DNA of 64,000 nt from Thuidium tamariscinum (Eukaryota > Streptophyta > Bryopsida > Hypnales > Thuidiaceae). Below, in pieces: positions 63,565 to 64,000 of the stretch; position 1 is the stretch's first letter; each line of letters begins with the position of its first letter. Position numbers and translations under genes: made by a program. The DNA is taken from positions 24,141,386-24,205,385 of the forward strand of contig OX344752.2 in NCBI GenBank assembly GCA_947034885.2. The letters are read 5' to 3'. The notes beneath the pieces were generated by a model, which made no database searches, was not told where the DNA came from, and saw only the letters and a program-made list of their open reading frames with translations.

Positions 63565-64000
63565 AATTAATGTTTGTCTCCCAGAATCCACTTTGGGATT
63601 TTGGAGCCTCATGTAAGAGTTATGGACAAAATTCTAGAGGGTGTGTGGAAGGGAGATTTTTTTGGACATTTTCAAAGCCCCTCTCTAAAATTTGTCCATA
63701 ACTTTTAGATGGAGTATTGAAATATCAAAAAGATTTTTGGAAATAAAACTTCACTTGATTCCCCAACTTTTCTTAGTTTGAAGTTTTTTGAAAAAAAATA
63801 TTGTACTATGTCTAAATGAGGTCTAAAATTTGAGTTTTATCACAATTCCTGCGTTTTCACTTAACCATGAGTGGTGGAGCTCTTCTTTGTCCTAATTCAC
63901 ATATCCCACATGGTTTGTTTCACCTACCACTATCCCACTAGTATAAAGAGCTTCTCTCCTCTCCTAGTTCTTCACAAGATTGGTCAAGAAGTTCCAATGA
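63565..64000. repeat. Inverted repeat at window end, right arm, continuing beyond the window
   Basis: Reverse complement of 61415-61850. The match is still running at the last base, so the outer end of this structure is not visible. Confidence 0.95.

Overview
The window looks like nuclear DNA of a land plant, probably a non-seed one (bryophyte or lycophyte); the lineage is an inference. Evidence: spliced plant-type genes with GT-AG introns of roughly 85-450 bases (one reaches about 640), a SUVH-type histone methyltransferase (SRA plus SET), a plant-like site-1 protease, Stowaway MITEs with the CTCCCTCCGTCCC terminus, and very AT-rich, low-complexity intergenic DNA around GC-richer gene islands. 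I found no bacterial operon, CRISPR array or RNA gene.

Region 1 (1-22.1 kb): a 14-exon SUVH gene (9488-14836, +) lies between two inverted copies of one repeat block. Each block has a tandem array of about 107-bp units (long on the left, shorter on the right) plus a non-tandem flank. Each flank carries a different MITE inserted at TTAA, and the opposite flank keeps the empty site. The right block is itself bracketed by direct repeats (15.7-16.9 and 20.5-22.1 kb).

Region 2 (22.1-37.4 kb): fold-back and inverted repeats, then a complete 10-exon site-1 protease gene (S1P/MBTPS1 type, 26626-33414, -), then more MITEs and hairpins.

Region 3 (37.9-55.8 kb): a large inverted duplication with arms of about 4.4 and 4.1 kb and a 9.4-kb spacer. 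Each arm carries one open 5-exon gene with a DUF1639-like motif, and the two are transcribed away from each other. The arms are a mosaic: about 1.5 kb looks identical while one intron differs strongly in length and sequence, as ongoing gene conversion would produce. The spacer holds a 7-copy satellite, a TA microsatellite, a 1,082-bp hAT-like element with a perfect 8-bp target duplication and an ankyrin-like coding fragment, and a small TTAA MITE.

Region 4 (55.8-64 kb): gene-poor AT-rich DNA with two more TTAA elements, a near-perfect Stowaway MITE, and a fold-back repeat whose right arm runs off the window end.

The four genes show no evident common pathway: one should act in chromatin silencing (H3K9 methylation read from methylated DNA), one in Golgi proteolysis, and two are of unknown function. 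The unifying theme is inverted duplication and small DNA transposons. The most notable signal is a TTAA-specific, CCC...GGG-ended MITE group (piggyBac-like signature), supported by reciprocal empty sites.
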